In this document: in pieces, positions 59,710 to 64,000 of the stretch
How the letters are laid out: each line of letters begins with the position of its first letter
How positions within the stretch are numbered: the stretch's first letter is position 1
Assembly: GCA_029817715.1 (NCBI GenBank)
Contig: JARUPY010000085.1
Location: forward strand, 3,472,001 to 3,536,000
Length of the DNA stretch: 64,000 nucleotides
Direction of reading: 5' to 3'
Source: Melastoma dodecandrum
Lineage: Eukaryota > Streptophyta > Magnoliopsida > Myrtales > Melastomataceae
Program-made: the position numbers and the translations under genes
The notes under the pieces: generated by a model
What the model was told of the DNA's origin: nothing
The model's database searches: none
Seen by the model: the letters and a program-made list of their open reading frames with translations, nothing else

Positions 59710-62347
59710 ATGGGGCTCCTCCCCCTCCTCCTCCTCCTCATCTCCTCATCAGCTGTGGTGGGTGATCTACCTCCCTTCTCATGCGATCCCTCCTTCGAAC
59801 CCACCCGATCCCTCCCCTTCTGCCAGACCTCCCTCCCCATTGATGCGAGGTCACGAGACCTCGTATCCCGCCTCACTCTCGACGAGAAGATCTCCCAGCT
59901 CGGCAATGCCGCCCCCTCAATCCCACGGCTCGGCATTCCGGCCTATGAGTGGTGGTCCGAATCCCTCCACGGTGTGTCGAGTGTTGGCCGTGGAGTATAT
60001 CTCAACATGACCATAATGGGTGCCACGTCATTCCCCCAGGTGATCCTTGCGGCAGCATCCTTCGATGAGGACATATGGCACCGCATCGGCCGGGCAATTG
60101 GGACTGAGGCGAGGGCTGTGTACAACGCTGGGCAGGCTGCTGGGATGACTTTCTGGGCACCCAACATTAATGTGTTTAGGGACCCGAGGTGGGGGAGGGG
60201 TCAGGAGACTCCTGGGGAGGACCCAACTGTGGCAGGTAGGTACGCGGTCGCATACGTGAGGGGGATACAGGGATACTCGGAGGATGGGGGTCGGCGGCCG
60301 AGGGGAGGGCGTCTTCAAGCATCGGCATGCTGTAAGCACTTCACCGCTTATGACCTGGATAACTGGAAAGGAATCAACCGATTCGTGTTTGATGCCCAGG
60401 TAACATTCTACTATTTTTTCCTAGTAGATTTGAACGCGTTATTTTTTTGGATCATGACATCGTGCGGGGACGTGAGCATGTTCTTTTTAAATAAAGGTAA
60501 CAGCTCAGGACATCGCAGACACTTACCAGCCTCCGTTCCAGAAGTGCGTTCAGGATGGGGAAGCCAGCAGCATCATGTGTGCTTACAACAGGATCAACGG
60601 CATCCCGAGTTGCGCCAACTATGGCCTTCTGTCCGGCACTGCCCGAGGAAAATGGGGCTTCCATGGGTAAGACCAAGGTTAATTCGTGCAAGTCTCGTCT
60701 GCCTCTGTGAGGAAGCAGAGGTATCAAGGTTTTCTTTCTTTTCGCAAGGTACGTGACTTCGGATTGTGATGCGGTCTCCATCATGTACGAGGATCAAGGC
60801 TATGCCAAGACACCTGAAGATGCGGTTGCTGCTTCCCTCAAAGCTGGTAATATTGACAGGTCTGGTATCATTGCCATTCATGATTCTTGTTTTAATTATT
60901 TGTTTGGCCTATTTAATGCAGGCATGGATATCGACTGTGGACCCTATGTTCAGAAGCACGGTAAATCTGCCGTAGAAAAGGAGATGTTGCCTGAAGCCGA
61001 GATCGACAGGGCGCTCCGCAACCTCTTCTCAGTCAGAATGAGGTTGGGTCACTTTGATGGCGATCCCAGGTATCTGCCTTATGGGAACTTCGGTGCTGAC
61101 CTGGTGTGCTCTGAAGCGCATCTGGATTTGGCCCAAGAGGCCGCACGCAGAGGTATCGTCCTCTTGAAGAACGATGGCAACCGTCTACCTCTGCAGAAAA
61201 CGAGCACATCTTCCCTTGCCGTCATAGGTCCAAGTGCGAATTCCTCGTGGATCTTGATAGGGAACTACGCGGGCCCCCCATGCAAGAACATAACCATTCT
61301 CCAAGCAATCCAGAGATATGCAGTGGATTTGAAGTATGTCTCGGGCTGCGAAACAGCAGCGTGTCCCTCAGCTATGATCAATCAGGCAGTGGAACTGGCC
61401 AGGGAAGTTGAGGACGTGGTGCTGGTGATGGGGTTGAATCAAACGGACGAGTCTGAGGAACATGATCGCACTGATTTGGTTCTTCCTGGCAGGCAGCAGG
61501 AGCTCATCAGATCGGTTGCAAGGGCAGCAAAGAGGCCTGTTATTCTGGTTCTCCTTTGTGGCGGCCCTGTCGATGTGAGATTTGCTCGCGATGATGAAAA
61601 TGTAGGAAGTATACTGTGGGCGGGTTATCCTGGCGAGGCTGGAGGTTATGCTTTGGCCGAAGTACTATTTGGAGAACATAACCCCGGTAAGATATCGATG
61701 GACCACATCTTTCTGATGCCAATCTCAAAACATGAATCTCAACCCTTTCGTGCTGTCTTTGCATTTCAGGAGGGAAATTACCGGTAACCTGGTACCCACA
61801 AGAATTCACGCGTGTCCCGATGACGGACATGAGGATGCGACCCAATATGTCCGCGGACTATCCCGGACGTACTTACCGGTTCTACCAGGGAGAGACGGTT
61901 TTCGATTACGGCTACGGCCTCCATTACACCAAGTACTACTACAAGTTTGCTTCTGTCACGAAAGATACATTCAACCTCAAATCGAACGCGAGCATGACCT
62001 CCGGCTCTGCTCGCCGCAAGCTAGTCTCCGAACTGGGGCCCGGCTTCTGCGAGAAGAGCAAGTCCTCGGTGACGGTTGCAGTCAAGAACGGAGGCAACAT
62101 GGCGGGAAAGCATCCGGTATTGCTTTTCCTGAGGCGTGCGGTGGGCAGAACCGGAAGTCCAAGGAAGCAACTGGTGGACTTCCAGAGCATAGAGCTCAAG
62201 GCAGGTGAGGAGGTTGAAATAGAGTTTGAACTGCGTCCGTGCGAGCATCTCAGCAGGGCAAACGAAGATGGCGTGATGGTTATGGAAGAAGGATCACATT
62301 TCCTGGTGGTCGAAGAGGAAGAGTATCCCATAGCCGTCCTACCTTGA
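59710..62347 (+). CDS. BXL7: Beta-D-xylosidase, GH3 (BXL7-like)
   Basis: Secreted cell-wall glycosidase that removes xylose (and in some members arabinose) from xylan-type polymers. Five exons, 59710-60399, 60497-60666, 60749-60846, 60922-61686 and 61770-62347, total 2,301 nt or 766 aa, close to the 767 aa I recall for Arabidopsis BXL7. The signal peptide is [18 protein letters not shown]. The GH3 N-domain has [51 protein letters not shown] and [12 protein letters not shown]. The nucleophile Asp is D291 in VTSDCDAV. The GH3 C-domain ([20 protein letters not shown]) and the fibronectin-like end ([11 protein letters not shown]) are present. The ATG at 59710 opens the signal peptide; an upstream in-frame ATG (59563) would bury it. 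Confidence 0.94.
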
Positions 62348-63571
62348 GAGTCAAGTCTCTCCCATCTATTGGCATCCTTCAAGGAAGCACGGTGGGATTT
62401 ACCTGGCACTGGCAGGACAACTAGGAAGAGTTTTAAAGAAATGACAATGAATGGCCCGGGCAGGAGGCTCGCACATAATACGCCAATCCTGCCCTACCCG
62501 CCCATTGTACGGACATAGTTTCTGGTCCAGCAAAAATGATGAGGGAAGTGCCCGACCCTTTTATCATTATCATGTAGAAACGACACCCATTTTTAGAATT
62601 GTTCATGTCGAAGAAATGAGTACAGACCGAGAGCCAGCTTTCATGTTCTTGGGCATTCGGAGAGTTGAAAGGCAGACTTGATTTGATTCTAGCAGACTAC
62701 GGTGGCATCCTTCCACCCGGATCTGCTGCGCATTAACTCGGTGGCTTAACCACAATCACCAAGGACTGCGCGGTCAGGTCCGCAACAACTTACTCTAATA
62801 CCAACTTACGCGGGTAAATGAAGACCGAAATCATCTCTACGTCCACATAAGCGAATCTCACACGTCATATTTAGATGACACGATTGATCTTAGGAGACAA
62901 TCATAAGACATCACCAAAAGCTTTGCATCCTTTTTTTCTCCGTGGTTGCCGCAGCAATTGCTACCTGACATCACTTCCGCTGCTACTTACTTTGATTCCA
63001 ACTGGGGGTTTCCTTTATCTCTTTTTATTATAAATAATTCCAAAGGGTTATCCATTTTCTTTTATTAGAACTAATATAATTAAATGAATCGTGTTGTTTC
63101 TCTTAGTCGGGTAGTAAAAATGCTGAAGAAATTTGACAAAGCGTTTTATTTTCTCTCTTCTCTTATTAGTCCCCACCACCACTTCCCTCCCTCTGGAATC
63201 AATTTGCGGGTACTTTTCCATGCCAAAACGCCAAAATAAAATAACAAACGACAACACGACAGTACTTGTCGACTTTAAAAATTATTGCAAATGTCATGTA
63301 TAAATTCCCCCACAAACACAGACGGTCCAAAACTAATTAATCGTGGACAGTGATGTAACCGTGCTGATTAATTTTTTATTTTTTAAAGAAAAACGGAAAA
63401 GAATTATAAAAAGCTCGTCTAATCATGGAGTTGGACCACCCATAATCAACGGCTAAGATTGATTCCTCAAAACCAGGCCTCTCCCGTATTAATTCCATCT
63501 CCCTCCCCCTCCTTCATTTGGCCTTCGGCTCTTCCCCTTTTGTACCCAAACAGACTGACGGACGGACGACT
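62348..63571. other. Intergenic: 3' flank of the beta-xylosidase and FLZ promoter
   Basis: No gene was seen. Immediately before 63572 the sequence is a pyrimidine-rich leader typical of plant 5' UTRs. Confidence 0.5.
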
Positions 63572-64000
63572 ATGCTCTTTGGTCCACGCTCGCGGCGGCC
63601 GCCCATGAAGAGGACGACCAGCATGACCATACTCGGACTCGACCTGAGCAACGACTGTGGAGGCACGGCCCAAGATGCCCGATCCCCCGTCTTTGTCCAG
63701 GAGGGTCTCGACCAGAGGACGCCGCCGTCTGAGGCCATCCCTACCAGGAATTCCCGGAGACACTCCGCAGATTTCCTGGTTATGGAGGCTGCAGGTCCTG
63801 GTCAGTACTTCCTCGGGACCTGCTGCCTCTGCAAGTGCCAATTGATCCCTGGCCGCGACATTTTCATGTACAGGTCGGTGCTAAAAAAGGATCCACACGG
63901 CAGGAACCCACGACTTATCGAGGATGTAGCTGAAATGTTTCTTGTTGCAGGGGGGACACTGCATTCTGTAGCCACGAGTGCAGGCAGCAACAGATGAAAC
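63572..64000 (+). CDS. FCS-like zinc finger protein (FLZ/DUF581), incomplete at window end
   Basis: FLZ proteins are plant-specific adaptors that bind SnRK1 kinase through a Phe-Cys-Ser zinc finger. Exon 1 (63572-63873) starts MLFGPRSRRPPMKRTTSMTI and enters the finger (FLGTCCLCKCQLIPGRDIFM). After a 77-bp intron, exon 2 (63951 on) continues GDTAFCSHECRQQQM, with the FCS triad and the final Cys of the CX2C...CX3C set. The gene runs off the window. From memory it is most like Arabidopsis FLZ6 (At1g78020) and FLZ5. The upstream in-frame Met at 63518 is less likely, since MLFG is closer to the usual start. Confidence 0.88.

Noticed and set aside
1..64000. tRNA and rRNA genes
   Set aside because: A visual scan for B-box-like GGTTCGAATCC sequences and rRNA-like blocks gave no credible gene; tRNAscan-SE would be decisive.

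Overview
This is eukaryotic nuclear DNA from a flowering plant, most likely a rosid eudicot. The evidence is short GT-AG introns, plant-only families (R2R3-MYB, AP2/ERF, FLZ, CFL1-type WW, plant LRR receptor kinases), an endogenous plant pararetrovirus, and Copia and Mutator-like elements. The sequence does not fix the species. Exon joins given below were worked out by hand. Except for the pseudogenes and the 5' end of the LRR gene near 4.2-6.0 kb, the joined exons are divisible by three.

Layout. 0.5-1.3 kb (-): one-RRM RNA-binding protein. 4.2-6.0 kb (-): LRR protein of the 'outer arm dynein light chain 1-like' plant family, carrying reading-frame damage. 8.3-9.5 kb (-): R2R3-MYB of the MYB53/92/93 type. 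11.0-16.1 kb (+): decayed endogenous caulimovirid with capsid, RT/RNase H and zinc-knuckle ORFs, a promoter and a tRNA-Met primer site. 16.6-19.2 kb (-): BTL-type mitochondrial adenine-nucleotide carrier. 19.8-20.7 kb (-): CFL1-like WW protein. 24.4-26.35 kb (-): ANTH clathrin-assembly protein. 27.3-36.2 kb (-): MIK2-like LRR receptor kinase split by an apparently very young Copia element (29,726-35,129). 36.5-38.8 kb: a 217-bp direct repeat enclosing LTR debris. 41.1-42.9 kb (+): DUF4057 protein. 45.8-47.9 kb (-): coiled-coil protein. 48.3-48.8 kb: Mutator-like foldback element. 49.4-50.4 kb (-): plant-specific acidic protein. 55.9-56.8 kb (-): RAP2.4/WIND1-like ERF. 58.9-59.1 kb: beta-xylosidase relic. 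59.7-62.3 kb (+): beta-D-xylosidase. 63.6 kb to the window end (+): FLZ zinc-finger gene, incomplete.

The host genes form no operon or single pathway. From memory, several match neighbours on Arabidopsis chromosome 1 (roughly At1g78260 down to At1g78020) in the same order, which suggests an old collinear block into which retroelements inserted. The most striking feature is the Copia insertion: its two LTRs look identical, it has a perfect 5-bp target duplication and an intact 1,542-codon ORF. It interrupts a receptor-kinase gene whose parts add up exactly in frame (1,128 aa) once the element is removed.
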